Shown one piece after another: positions 6,283 to 13,763 of a stretch of DNA of 14,277 nucleotides. Each line of letters starts with the position of its first letter. Within the stretch, counting starts at the first letter, position 1. The stretch covers positions 1-14,277 of the forward strand of contig JAQBNV010000487.1 in the NCBI GenBank assembly GCA_028288395.1. Reading direction: 5' to 3'. Origin of the DNA: Adhaeribacter sp. Its GTDB lineage: Bacteria; Bacteroidota; Bacteroidia; Cytophagales; Hymenobacteraceae. The notes below the pieces were generated by a model. That model was not told the DNA's origin and did no database searches. It was given only the letters and a program-made list of their open reading frames with translations. A program made the position numbers and the translations under genes.

Positions 6283-6687
6283 TTATTTCTTCGTGAAGTC
6301 GATAGTATCTATTAAATAAGAACCATTAGCTTGTTTTACCACTACAAAAACCCGGTACAAGTCGCCTTTAGTGTTATAAGTACCAATGGCATACCGCTGG
6401 CCCTGATCGGAACTACCCTGGTGGTCGAACTCAAAGCCGGAGGGCGCATTTTTAGCGAAGAAGCTTTTCATCACAAATTCGGCCTGTGTTTTACTGTAGC
6501 TCGATTTTTCGCCATCCAACCCAATTTCAACCGTATTGTTAAAATACCGGGCCAGGTCACGCGAGGAGCCACTGCGAATAGCGGTTTTAATCTCAGCCGG
6601 GACATCGGCTTGCGCACGGGCACCACCCACTCCTACAAAACCGACCAGTAGCAGCATCCAGATCATCACCAGCATTAAATTTTTCAT
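6283..6687 (-). CDS. DUF4783 domain secreted protein
   Basis: A 134-residue protein with a classical signal peptide (residues 1 to about 25, hydrophobic MLVMIWMLLLVGFVGV then ARA/Q), so it is exported to the periplasm. The mature part matches DUF4783, a small NTF2-like or cystatin-like fold common in Bacteroidota: ADVPAEIKTAIRSGSSRDLA, then YFNNTVEIGLDGEKSSYSK, AEFVMKSFFAKN, and a C-terminal sheet with YRVFVVVKQANGSYLIDTIDF. No catalytic residues are known for the family and its role is undetermined. It is transcribed divergently from gpmI with a shared 162-bp upstream region; on its side a TATCTTTA (6734-6727) resembles a -7 element but lacks a properly spaced upstream partner. A terminator follows before nadC. 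Confidence 0.88.
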   Translation of the reverse strand: MKNLMLVMIWMLLLVGFVGVGGARAQADVPAEIKTAIRSGSSRDLARYFNNTVEIGLDGEKSSYSKTQAEFVMKSFFAKNAPSGFEFDHQGSSDQGQRYAIGTYNTKGDLYRVFVVVKQANGSYLIDTIDFTKK

Positions 6688-6815
6688 GCGTATAGTTTAT
6701 TCAAAATTGGTTTATAGTTAATACTTTAAAGATAGCTAAAACTATGCCAAGCCCGGTTTACTTCCCCTAAATCGTTTTTATTGGTGCTTAAAGCTTTTTC
6801 CAAGTTAATAATTAA

Positions 6816-6845
6816 TTAAACATTTTACTAAGTTGTCTATATTTG
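6816..6845 (+). promoter_or_regulatory. Candidate gpmI promoter giving a leaderless mRNA
   Basis: TATATTTG at 6838-6845 is a perfect TAnnTTTG -7 element, with TTA (one base off TTG) 19 nt upstream at 6816-6818. Its normal start point would be at or within a few bases of the gpmI ATG at 6850, implying an mRNA with almost no leader. Confidence 0.5.
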
Positions 6846-6849
6846 CGCC

Positions 6850-8376
6850 ATGGAAAAGAAGGTAATTCTGCTTATTTTAGACGGATGGGGCATCACCTCT
6901 GATCCGCAGGTATCGGCCGTGGCGCAGGCCAATACCCCTTTCGTTGATTCGCTGTTCCAAAATTATCCGCATGCTACCCTGCAGGCTTCGGGCGAGGCGG
7001 TTGGTTTACCCGAAGGACAAATGGGTAACTCGGAAGTGGGTCACATGAATATTGGTGCCGGCCGGGTGGTATACCAGGATTTAGTTAAAATAAATCTATC
7101 TATCCGGGAAAATGAGCTGGCGCAGATGCCGGTTTTAGCCGAAGCGCTTACCTACGCCAAAAATCAGAATAAAAAAGTACACTTCATCGGCTTGTTATCC
7201 GATGGGGGCGTGCATTCGCACATCGAGCACCTGAAAGCCCTGTGCACGATTGCGGCCCAAAAGGGAATTACCCAGGTATTTGTCCATGCTTTTACCGATG
7301 GCCGTGATACCGACCCCAAAGGCGGCGCGCAATATTTACAAAATTTACAGGCGCATCTGGCCCAAACCGGGGGCCAGGTGGCGTCGGTGGTGGGCCGCTA
7401 TTATGCCATGGACCGCGATAACCGCTGGGAACGGGTAAAATTAGCGTATGATTTAATGGTGCACGGTACCGGCACCCCGGCTACCGATGTAGTCGCAGTT
7501 GTGCAGGCCTCTTACGCCAGCGGCGTAACCGACGAATTTATTCAGCCCATTGTGGCTGTAGATGCCAACGGGCAATCGCTGGCTACCATTCAGGAAGATG
7601 ACGTGGTTATTTGCTTTAATTTCCGGACAGACCGGGGTCGGGAAATAACCCAGGCCTTAACCCAACGCGACTTTCATGAGCAGAACATGCACAAACTGCG
7701 CCTGCACTACGTTACCCTTACCAACTACGACGATTCTTTTGTGGGCGTAAAAGCTATATTTGATAAAGACAATCTGAATAACACGTTGGGCCAGGTAATT
7801 GCAGACGCCGGCCGTACCCAAATCCGGATTGCCGAAACCGAAAAATATCCCCACGTAACGTTCTTTTTCTCGGGAGGCCGGGAACAAACCTTTGCCGGCG
7901 AAAAACGAATTATGTGTGCGTCGCCCAAAGTAGCTACTTATGATTTGCAGCCCGAAATGAGTGCCTACGACATACGGGATGCGATTGTACCGGAACTGCA
8001 AAACCACAGCGCCGATTTTATTTGCCTGAACTTTGCCAACCCCGACATGGTAGGCCATACGGGCGTATTTGCCGCCGCCGTGCAGGCCTGCGAAACCGTA
8101 GATGCCTGTACCCAAGCGGTGGTAACCACCGCCCTGCAGAACGATTATGCCTGTATTGTAATTGCCGACCACGGAAACGCCGAAATGATGGTAAACCCGG
8201 ATGGCACACCCAATACGGCACATACTACCAACCTGGTACCTTTTATCCTAATAGATAACCAGTACCGGAACGCGTTAAAAAATGGCCGGCTGGGCGATTT
8301 GGCTCCTACTATCCTGGAGTTAATGGATATTCCGCAGCCCGCCGACATGACCGGAGTTTCCTTACTACAACATTAA
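6850..8376 (+). CDS. gpmI: 2,3-bisphosphoglycerate-independent phosphoglycerate mutase
   Basis: This 508-residue cytoplasmic glycolytic enzyme interconverts 3- and 2-phosphoglycerate using two Mn ions and a phosphoserine intermediate. Length and motifs are standard. Phosphatase-domain metal and catalytic residues are visible: Asp11 in LILDGWG, Ser61 in QMGNSEVGH (the phosphorylated Ser), Asp399 and His403 in NPDMVGHTG, Asp440 and His441 in ADHGNAE, and His458 in TAHT. The inserted transferase domain shows SDGGVHSH with His122, GRDTDP (151-156), GRYYAMDRDNRWERV (182-196) and FRTDRGRE (258-265); ETEKYPHVTFF with Lys332 is also present. MEKKVILLILDGWG is the canonical N-terminus, fixing the ATG at 6850. 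A lipoprotein gene starts 5 nt after the stop, suggesting cotranscription. No missing residue or frameshift is seen. Confidence 0.98.
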   Translation: MEKKVILLILDGWGITSDPQVSAVAQANTPFVDSLFQNYPHATLQASGEAVGLPEGQMGNSEVGHMNIGAGRVVYQDLVKINLSIRENELAQMPVLAEALTYAKNQNKKVHFIGLLSDGGVHSHIEHLKALCTIAAQKGITQVFVHAFTDGRDTDPKGGAQYLQNLQAHLAQTGGQVASVVGRYYAMDRDNRWERVKLAYDLMVHGTGTPATDVVAVVQASYASGVTDEFIQPIVAVDANGQSLATIQEDDVVICFNFRTDRGREITQALTQRDFHEQNMHKLRLHYVTLTNYDDSFVGVKAIFDKDNLNNTLGQVIADAGRTQIRIAETEKYPHVTFFFSGGREQTFAGEKRIMCASPKVATYDLQPEMSAYDIRDAIVPELQNHSADFICLNFANPDMVGHTGVFAAAVQACETVDACTQAVVTTALQNDYACIVIADHGNAEMMVNPDGTPNTAHTTNLVPFILIDNQYRNALKNGRLGDLAPTILELMDIPQPADMTGVSLLQH

Positions 8377-8381
8377 ATATT

Positions 8382-8981
8382 TTGGCTAGCAACTGGTTTC
8401 GGATTTTAGTAGCCTTTAGCACGATATTTTATCTCGGGGCTTGCGGAGGAGCAAGTACCCGGGAAGAAAACGTACAACCGGCCGGGCCTTATTTTGATGT
8501 TGCCACTTTTATTCAGCAACAGGCCACCCTGTTGAACAAAGAAAAGCCGGTAGTTACCAAAACAGTTTCGGAAAACGGAGCCGTTGCTGAAACCAAAAAA
8601 GTATCTAACTCAGATTGGCGGAAAGAACTGGAGACATTCGGCGAGCTGGATATTAACAAACCGGCTTTCCGGAATTCTTACACCAGTACCCGGCAGCAAA
8701 ACCCGGCCACTGGCCTTACTACGCTCACTTATCGCAAAAAGCCCGGTTACGATGGTACTGTACAGTACCTGATTATTTATACCGACTCTACGGGCCAGGT
8801 AGTCAGGCTCCGGGGCCTGCAGGAAACCCAGAATGTATTGCTGCTGTCGCGCCGCGAACTGGAGCTTCGTTGCCACACTAAAAAAGGAGGGAGCCGCGTT
8901 ATTTCCTACAACATACAGGGTTTACAAAAGCCGGTTATTTTTGATACCTTGCGTTATGCGGTATTTGCCAAAATCGGGTAA
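8382..8981 (+). CDS. Lipoprotein of unknown function downstream of gpmI
   Basis: A 199-residue protein starting at TTG (8382), 5 nt after the gpmI stop; no ATG or GTG is available upstream in frame, and TTG gives a complete lipoprotein signal (FRILVAFSTIFYLGAC, lipidated Cys21). The mature protein starts CGGAST without an acidic export signal, so it is probably periplasmic. Residues 35-100 are mainly helical and polar (PYFDVATFIQQQATLLNK, DWRKELETFGELDINKPAF); residues 105-199 look like a beta-rich barrel or sheet (TTLTYRKK, VQYLIIYTDSTGQVVRLRG, LRYAVFAKIG). I do not recognise a named domain. Its tight spacing suggests coupled translation with gpmI, although no functional link between glycolysis and an envelope lipoprotein is evident. 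Confidence 0.8.
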   Translation: MASNWFRILVAFSTIFYLGACGGASTREENVQPAGPYFDVATFIQQQATLLNKEKPVVTKTVSENGAVAETKKVSNSDWRKELETFGELDINKPAFRNSYTSTRQQNPATGLTTLTYRKKPGYDGTVQYLIIYTDSTGQVVRLRGLQETQNVLLLSRRELELRCHTKKGGSRVISYNIQGLQKPVIFDTLRYAVFAKIG

Positions 8982-9052
8982 TGCTGTATGGCCTCGTTGA
9001 CAGCCTAAATCGTTTTTCTCTATTATAAATTCCAGCCATTAATCAGTAGCGG

Positions 9053-10561
9053 ATGTTTAAGCACGCATGTCTTCTTTTCCTGCTACTGGTGCTTAAAAGC
9101 GCAGTGCTGCGGGGGCAGGATACTATGCCGCCCGCTACCCGAACCTGCGGTACCACCTATATTCAGGAAAAAGTTAAACAGCAGCAACCGGCAGTGGGTT
9201 TGCGCCAGGAGCGCGTGCGTAAAGGGATAGATGAGATATTGCAACTGTCTGGCCGGGCGCGCTTAAAGCAGCCGGTTATCCAGATTCCGGTGGTCTTTCA
9301 CGTAATTTACCATACAGCAACCGAAAATATTACCGACGCGCAAATCCAATCGCAATTGGATGCCCTAAACCAGGACTATCGCCGCCGGAACGCCGATACC
9401 CTTAAAACATTGGCTCCTTTTAAAAAAGTGGCAGCGGATACCGGCATTCAGTTTTGCCTGGCAACAGTAGACCCGGCCGGAAAGCCAACCAGCGGCATTA
9501 CCCGCACCTATACCGATTCTGTGGGCTTTGCTTCCGATGATGCCATGAAATATTCCGCTAAGGGTGGCCGGGATGCCTGGAGCAACGGCAAATACCTGAA
9601 TATTTGGGTCTGTAATATTAAGAATGGCTTTCTAGGTTATGCCCAGTTTCCGGGCGGCGATCCGGCGCTGGACGGTGTGGTACTGCTGTACCAGACCGTA
9701 GGTAAATTTCCGGCTAACCCGTACGTATCGGTTTTTAACCAGGGCCGCACGGCTACCCACGAAATCGGTCACTGGCTGGGCCTGGAACATATCTGGGGAA
9801 CCAAAGACAACGGCTGCGACGACTCGGATTTTATAGCGGATACGCCCCCACAGGATAAAGCCAGCGGTAGTTGCCCCACCGGCACAATCTCTTCCTGCGA
9901 AAACAACTTACTGGGCGGCAATATGTACCAGAATTTTATGGATTACACCGACGATGCCTGTATGAACCTGTTTACCCAGGGGCAGGCCACGTATATGCAA
10001 GCGACGGTTAATTCGGCCCGGCCGGGGCTGCTAAGCGCCGTGGTGTGTACCTATCCTTTACGGGCCGATTTCAGCGTCAGTGATTCGGTGGTGGTAACCG
10101 GCACGACAGTGGGGTTCAATGATAATTCAATTGGGCTTCGGGCTACCAGCTGGCAATGGCAATTTGCCGGTGGCGCACCGGCTACTTCCACTTTGCAAAA
10201 CCCGGAGGTGTATTACAACGAGCCGGGATGGTATGCCGTTACGTTAACCGTTAAAAACGGCACCTTCTCCGACACCAGGACCAAAAACACTTATATATTT
10301 GTTACGGCCCGCGAGCCGCGAATTTACCCCAACCCGGCCCGCCAGGAAACCAATATTGAATTGCCCGCTGATTACGAAGTAGAGAATATTTTATTAGTTA
10401 ACGCCCTGGGCCAGACGATTCGTTCCGGGGTACCCCGAAATGCCTTGCTGCGCCTGAACCTGGCTGGTTTAGCTGGTGGCGTTTATTACGCGAAAGTGAT
10501 TTTAACAAATGGCCGGGTAGTTACCAAGAAGGTATTGGTGTTGCAGGAAGAAAGCCGGTAG
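9053..10561 (+). CDS. Secreted M43-type zinc metalloprotease with PKD and T9SS sorting domain
   Basis: A 502-residue exported protein. A signal peptide (1 to about 21) and short propeptide region with Cys32 (a possible cysteine-switch residue) precede the catalytic domain (about 75-330). That domain carries HEIGHWLGLEH (236-246), the metzincin zinc motif HExxHxxGxxH with catalytic Glu237, and a Met-turn at NFMDYTDDACM (Met296), together typical of peptidase family M43 (pappalysin/ulilysin type). Paired cysteines (255, 274, 282, 303) suit disulfides seen in that family. A PKD-type beta domain follows (about 337-417, with WQWQFAGG and VYYNEPGWYAVTLTV). The last 80 residues, beginning RIYPNPA (423-429) and ending GVYYAKVILTNGRVVTKKVLV, are a type IX secretion system C-terminal sorting domain. 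The protein should be secreted or anchored at the cell surface and digest extracellular protein. It converges with the next gene, 27 bp apart. Confidence 0.95.
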   Translation: MFKHACLLFLLLVLKSAVLRGQDTMPPATRTCGTTYIQEKVKQQQPAVGLRQERVRKGIDEILQLSGRARLKQPVIQIPVVFHVIYHTATENITDAQIQSQLDALNQDYRRRNADTLKTLAPFKKVAADTGIQFCLATVDPAGKPTSGITRTYTDSVGFASDDAMKYSAKGGRDAWSNGKYLNIWVCNIKNGFLGYAQFPGGDPALDGVVLLYQTVGKFPANPYVSVFNQGRTATHEIGHWLGLEHIWGTKDNGCDDSDFIADTPPQDKASGSCPTGTISSCENNLLGGNMYQNFMDYTDDACMNLFTQGQATYMQATVNSARPGLLSAVVCTYPLRADFSVSDSVVVTGTTVGFNDNSIGLRATSWQWQFAGGAPATSTLQNPEVYYNEPGWYAVTLTVKNGTFSDTRTKNTYIFVTAREPRIYPNPARQETNIELPADYEVENILLVNALGQTIRSGVPRNALLRLNLAGLAGGVYYAKVILTNGRVVTKKVLVLQEESR

Positions 10562-10588
10562 CGAGCCGCGATGCTAAAACAATTTCTG

Positions 10589-11011
10589 CTATTTTACCCT
10601 TTTTAGCTTTATCTGGCCGGTCCCGTTCAGCGTAAGTATATCGTCCTGAATGGTGTAGGTGTCCATGTGCGGCAACAGCACTTTTATCACCCGGGAAATA
10701 TCAGAATCACAGCAAATTTCCGTACAGCCCAAAATATTCAGCTTAAGCTTGCCCGGCCCGTTTACGGCGTAGTTTCCGGTGCAGGTATTAACATCCAGTT
10801 TATAAGTTAGGCGGTTGCCTGGCTGAAACGCCAGAATATACCTACCCACCGGGTATTGTTGCGAGTTGCTGTGGGGCCGGCGCATACTTACTACCTGCCA
10901 TTGCCGGGTTAATAAATTTGCCGGGGCTTCGCGCTCTTCATTGCAAGCCTTAATGAGCAGCAAAGAGAACAAAATTAAAAGAATACAGGTAATAATGGCT
11001 GCATTTCTCAT
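10589..11011 (-). CDS. META/HslJ-like domain lipoprotein
   Basis: A 140-residue lipoprotein: hydrophobic CILLILFSLLLIKAC with lipidated Cys23, then NEERE, an acidic stretch like the Bacteroidota lipoprotein export signal that sends lipoproteins to the cell surface. The domain from about residue 33 starts NLLTRQWQVVS and continues YILAFQPGNRLTY, CTGNYAVNGPGKLKLNI, then a final ILTLNGTGQIKLKRV. This resembles the META domain of HslJ-type proteins, which usually have a LxGxW...W opening, a GCNxxxGxY turn and a TxMAC segment; here they read NTCTGNY (75-81) and TEICC (97-101), with four Cys (77, 96, 100, 101) in the mature domain. META proteins have been linked to stress or motility, but no reaction is known. 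It is a single gene, convergent with the protease. Confidence 0.75.
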   Translation of the reverse strand: MRNAAIITCILLILFSLLLIKACNEEREAPANLLTRQWQVVSMRRPHSNSQQYPVGRYILAFQPGNRLTYKLDVNTCTGNYAVNGPGKLKLNILGCTEICCDSDISRVIKVLLPHMDTYTIQDDILTLNGTGQIKLKRVK

Positions 11012-11162
11012 GTCGGGAGTAAATCTAAATATTTCCCACCTGTTTCGGGCTTCGCTCCCGGCATTTAGCTATTCTAATAAAGATGGCTGTAAAAAACCAA
11101 GTTGTTTCCTTTACGCAACAGGTAAAAATATTTAATTAAACGCGCCTCCTATAGCAAAATAT

Positions 11163-11585
11163 TTATTTACCCTGCAGGGTAATTACCACCCAGCGGCGGG
11201 TTGCATGGTCGCGGTGCTCGCACAAGTAAATGCCCTGCCAGGTTCCCAGGTTTAGTTGACCGTTGGTGATGGGGACCATAACGGAACTACCCAGCAAAGA
11301 AGCCTTTAAGTGCGCCGGCATGTCGTCGGGGCCTTCGGAATTATGGCGGTAATAAGGCGCATTTTCCGGCACCATCTGGTTGAAATGGCTTTCAAAATCG
11401 TGGCGTACGGTTGGGTCTGCGTCTTCGTTTATAGTAAGGCTCGCCGACGTATGCCGGATAAAAATATGCGCCAGACCAACATTGATGCCTTCGAGTTCCG
11501 GTAATTCTGCTACTAATAAATCAGTAATTAAATGAAAACCGCGTTTCAAAGCGGGTAGGCGAATACTTTTCTGGTACCAGTGCAT
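11163..11585 (-). CDS. yjbQ: YjbQ family protein (UPF0047)
   Basis: A 140-residue cytoplasmic protein with the standard length of the YjbQ family. Hallmarks are present: HIFIRHTSASLTINEDADPTV (40-60), the HNSEGPDDMPAHLKASLLG segment (81-99) and GTWQGIYLCEHRD (114-126) with the His/Glu/Arg/Asp cluster near the end. Members form small barrel trimers, bind metal or phosphate at the conserved His residues, and have been given the name secondary thiamine-phosphate synthase enzyme because of a weak activity; the physiological role is unsettled. It starts 4 nt after the stop of the beta-helix lipoprotein gene, so the two are almost certainly cotranscribed. The last codons contain a 16-bp palindrome (11167-11182), which could fold near the mRNA end. 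Confidence 0.93.
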   Translation of the reverse strand: MHWYQKSIRLPALKRGFHLITDLLVAELPELEGINVGLAHIFIRHTSASLTINEDADPTVRHDFESHFNQMVPENAPYYRHNSEGPDDMPAHLKASLLGSSVMVPITNGQLNLGTWQGIYLCEHRDHATRRWVVITLQGK

Positions 11586-11589
11586 GGTT

Positions 11590-13020
11590 TTATGGCTTAA
11601 GGCGTTCGTAAGCCCCGATATCCGGTTTATCGTTGTCGCGGGGCAAGTCTTTCAAATCCTGTTTTACCGTGGGTAAAGGCCGGGCGCCGCCATTGGCTAC
11701 CGAAAGCGTGTCCAGGGTGTAATCGAAAGGAATATTTTTCCGGGGGCTTTCCGGGGTGTACCGGAAACGCGGGTCCTGGTTAATGATGTTTGATTTATCC
11801 AACTGATCTTTGTAGCGTTCGGTTTGCAGAATATTATTTAAAAGCGCTACTTCAACGGGGCTGTTGCCATCGTTCCGGAATAATATTTCGTCGGTCAGCT
11901 TCCCGCCTTTCGTGCCGGCCCACACAATAGAGTTTACCATGCTTAGCTTAACCCGGTAATCAATATGCTGGCCGTTGTCCAGTTCTATGCGGTCGGTGAA
12001 GGCGAAAGAGGGCGTATCACGCCGGAAATCGGGGGTGTAGTTGGCAATGGTACAATATTTAAAATCGTAGGTGCCGCCACCAAACCCAGCCACGGCGTGC
12101 TGCCCACAGTTAGAGATAAGGGTATTAATGGCCTGAATATCGGTGGTATAGCTTAAAATACCAATGGTATACATGTTCTGAATAGTACACTGCTCCAGTT
12201 TGATTTCGTAAGTATTGGGGTTGCGATCGGGGCTGCCCGCCCAGATACCAACCTGCGCATTCCGGATATCGGCGTACCGGATTACATTTTCTTTGCTGTT
12301 GGTAAAAAACCGGATGCCGCTCCACTGGCCCGGAATATCTTCGTAAAATTTTTCGAGGCGATCGCCGGTAAAAACGACCCGTTCCTGGGCCGTACCTTCT
12401 ACCCGTAAGGAGCCATCTACGAGTATGCCGGCACCTTTATGGGCATAAATGCGGGCCCCTTTTTCGATGGTAAGGGTACAACCTTTGTTTATGATCACCC
12501 GGTCGTAAATAACATGGGGTTTATCGGCTTTCCAGACGCTGTTGCAAGCCAATTCCTGATCCCGGTAAAAGTAAGCATCCTGCCCGTAAGCTACCAGTTT
12601 TACATCCTGCACATTATTGTTCTGCGACACCACCAGCGAGTCTTTCACCAGAAATGGTGTATTGCGGTTGTCGGGCTGAATAAACACCTTAACCAAAACG
12701 AGCAGGCTATCACCTCCCCGGATGCGGATATTACGGGCCGCAGGAGATTCTACACCGTTAATTATTACCCGGTAAGCGGAGTTGCCCAACCGGCCTAATT
12801 TTATTTCGTCTACTTGTACCGCATTTTTATCATAATTATATAAGTAAACTCGCTTGGTAACGCTGCCGGTTTTTACAAATACGGTATCATAAATTAAAGA
12901 ATCGGTGGAAAACTGGAGGGCTGCTTTCGGACTTCGGGTGAGGATTTCTTCTTCTGGCTCGCAGGAATACAGCGACAGCAGGACGAGAAGCAGGGAAAAT
13001 ATACAAAGCAGGTATTTCAC
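11590..13020 (-). CDS. Parallel beta-helix lipoprotein, probably surface exposed
   Basis: A 476-residue lipoprotein with signal MKYLLCIFSLLLVLLSLYSC (Cys20) followed at once by EPEEE, an acidic run like the Bacteroidota surface-export signal. Residues about 33-147 look like an immunoglobulin-like beta domain of the ASH type (DSLIYDTVFVKTGSVTKR, GGDSLLVLVKVFI, VQDVKLVAYGQ). From about 170 to 420 the protein becomes a right-handed parallel beta-helix, with repeated short strands such as CTLTIEKGARIYAH, GILVDGSLRVEGT, NVIRYADIRNAQVGIW, EQCTIQNMYTIGIL and INTLISNCGQHAV, each with Asn or Gly turns. The C-terminus ends KPDIGAYERL, a tail often seen in such pectate-lyase-like proteins. No clear catalytic triad can be picked, so polysaccharide binding or lysis is possible but unproven. 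It lies 34 nt after the DinB-like gene and 4 nt before yjbQ. Confidence 0.85.
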   Translation of the reverse strand: MKYLLCIFSLLLVLLSLYSCEPEEEILTRSPKAALQFSTDSLIYDTVFVKTGSVTKRVYLYNYDKNAVQVDEIKLGRLGNSAYRVIINGVESPAARNIRIRGGDSLLVLVKVFIQPDNRNTPFLVKDSLVVSQNNNVQDVKLVAYGQDAYFYRDQELACNSVWKADKPHVIYDRVIINKGCTLTIEKGARIYAHKGAGILVDGSLRVEGTAQERVVFTGDRLEKFYEDIPGQWSGIRFFTNSKENVIRYADIRNAQVGIWAGSPDRNPNTYEIKLEQCTIQNMYTIGILSYTTDIQAINTLISNCGQHAVAGFGGGTYDFKYCTIANYTPDFRRDTPSFAFTDRIELDNGQHIDYRVKLSMVNSIVWAGTKGGKLTDEILFRNDGNSPVEVALLNNILQTERYKDQLDKSNIINQDPRFRYTPESPRKNIPFDYTLDTLSVANGGARPLPTVKQDLKDLPRDNDKPDIGAYERLKP

Positions 13021-13054
13021 AAATAAGTTTTTAACTAACGCGAAGGATTAGCCT

Positions 13055-13636
13055 TTAGGCTGACCCGTTTACCGGCTGCTGGCCGGGGAAATCTTTCTGC
13101 TTCATTACCCGCTTGCCCTGCAAAAAGTGGCGTTCTTCGTGTACAGCACAAATATTTATACAATCTTGCAAACTGTAGGTAATTACCGGACTGGCCGGAG
13201 AAGTTACAATGGTTTTGGCGTGATCAACGTTAGAAGCTGCTTTTATCCTGCGGGTCAAGTCCTGCTGGTGCTGCACAAAATCCACAACTATCGACGCCGG
13301 AATATTACTGGCGGCAGGTTTGAAAACCGCGGGTGTTTTATACTTCTTGGTCGTAGAAGCCATCCCCTTCAGCATCATCCGGCCCCAGATACCAGGAAAA
13401 CCCGGCAGCATTTCCCAGAAAGTTCTTTTTTTCCGGCCCTGGCTCACTGCCTCAAATATCGGAAAATACAGCCGGTTGGTTTTTATTAAATGGTCGAGGC
13501 ACTGGCCAATGCTCCAGGAATCTGCAGCCGGTTTCCAGTTAAGCTGGTCCACCGATAGCTTCCCGAATTCGGCCTGTACTTTTTTAGTAATCAGGCCCAA
13601 CTCATGAAGCGCATTTTCTAAATATTCATTTGCCAT
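13055..13636 (-). CDS. DinB superfamily protein
   Basis: A 193-residue cytoplasmic protein with the four-helix DinB/YfiT-like fold. Visible marks are LNWKPAADSWSIGQCLDHL (32-50), where His49 is the first metal ligand, and AVHEERHFLQGKR (164-176), where His166 and His170 complete the usual three-His metal site. The central part (68-110) is basic and Gly/Pro-rich with a possible loop, longer than in minimal members. Family members include metal-dependent thiol transferases and many proteins of unknown role; the substrate is unknown here. The ATG at 13636 gives MANEYLENALHELG, a normal start. It is first in the likely unit DinB, beta-helix lipoprotein, yjbQ. Two 9-bp direct repeats lie just upstream (13645-13674). 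Confidence 0.88.
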   Translation of the reverse strand: MANEYLENALHELGLITKKVQAEFGKLSVDQLNWKPAADSWSIGQCLDHLIKTNRLYFPIFEAVSQGRKKRTFWEMLPGFPGIWGRMMLKGMASTTKKYKTPAVFKPAASNIPASIVVDFVQHQQDLTRRIKAASNVDHAKTIVTSPASPVITYSLQDCINICAVHEERHFLQGKRVMKQKDFPGQQPVNGSA

Positions 13637-13644
13637 TTAGGTTA

Positions 13645-13674
13645 TAGTGGTTAGCTGTTAGTAATTAGTGGTTA
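13645..13674. repeat. Two 9-bp direct repeats 21 nt apart upstream of the DinB-like gene
   Basis: TAGTGGTTA occurs at 13645-13653 and 13666-13674, so equivalent bases are two DNA helical turns apart. The region is low in complexity, so a regulator site is possible but drift of simple sequence is as likely. Confidence 0.4.
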
Positions 13675-13730
13675 TAAATCAATAATTAAGTATCGGCATT
13701 GAACAACAGTAAATAACTATTAACAACCTA

Positions 13731-13762
13731 ACAATTCAACAATCCAGCAATCCAACAATCAA
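13731..13762. repeat. Four tandem degenerate 8-bp units next to the prfA stop
   Basis: Four consecutive octamers match the consensus ACAATCCA with at most two changes each (13731-13738, 13739-13746, 13747-13754, 13755-13762). A weaker copy, ACAACCTA, precedes them at 13723-13730. The array ends one base before the prfA stop codon. Confidence 0.65.
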
Positions 13763-13763
13763 C

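Noticed and set aside
7657..8223. Minus-strand 188-codon frame inside gpmI
   Set aside because: It is antisense to a clearly conserved gpmI coding sequence and has an odd Gly/Tyr/His-rich composition; shadow frame.
10573..10607. GCTAAAA/TTTTAGC inverted repeat between the protease and META-like genes as a terminator
   Set aside because: Only 7 bp, mostly A-T, with a 21-nt loop that overlaps the end of the META-like coding region; too weak to call.
11167..11182. 16-bp palindrome at the end of yjbQ as a terminator or binding site
   Set aside because: It has no loop or T-run and is fully explained by the codons for the final residues ITLQGK; noted only as a curiosity.
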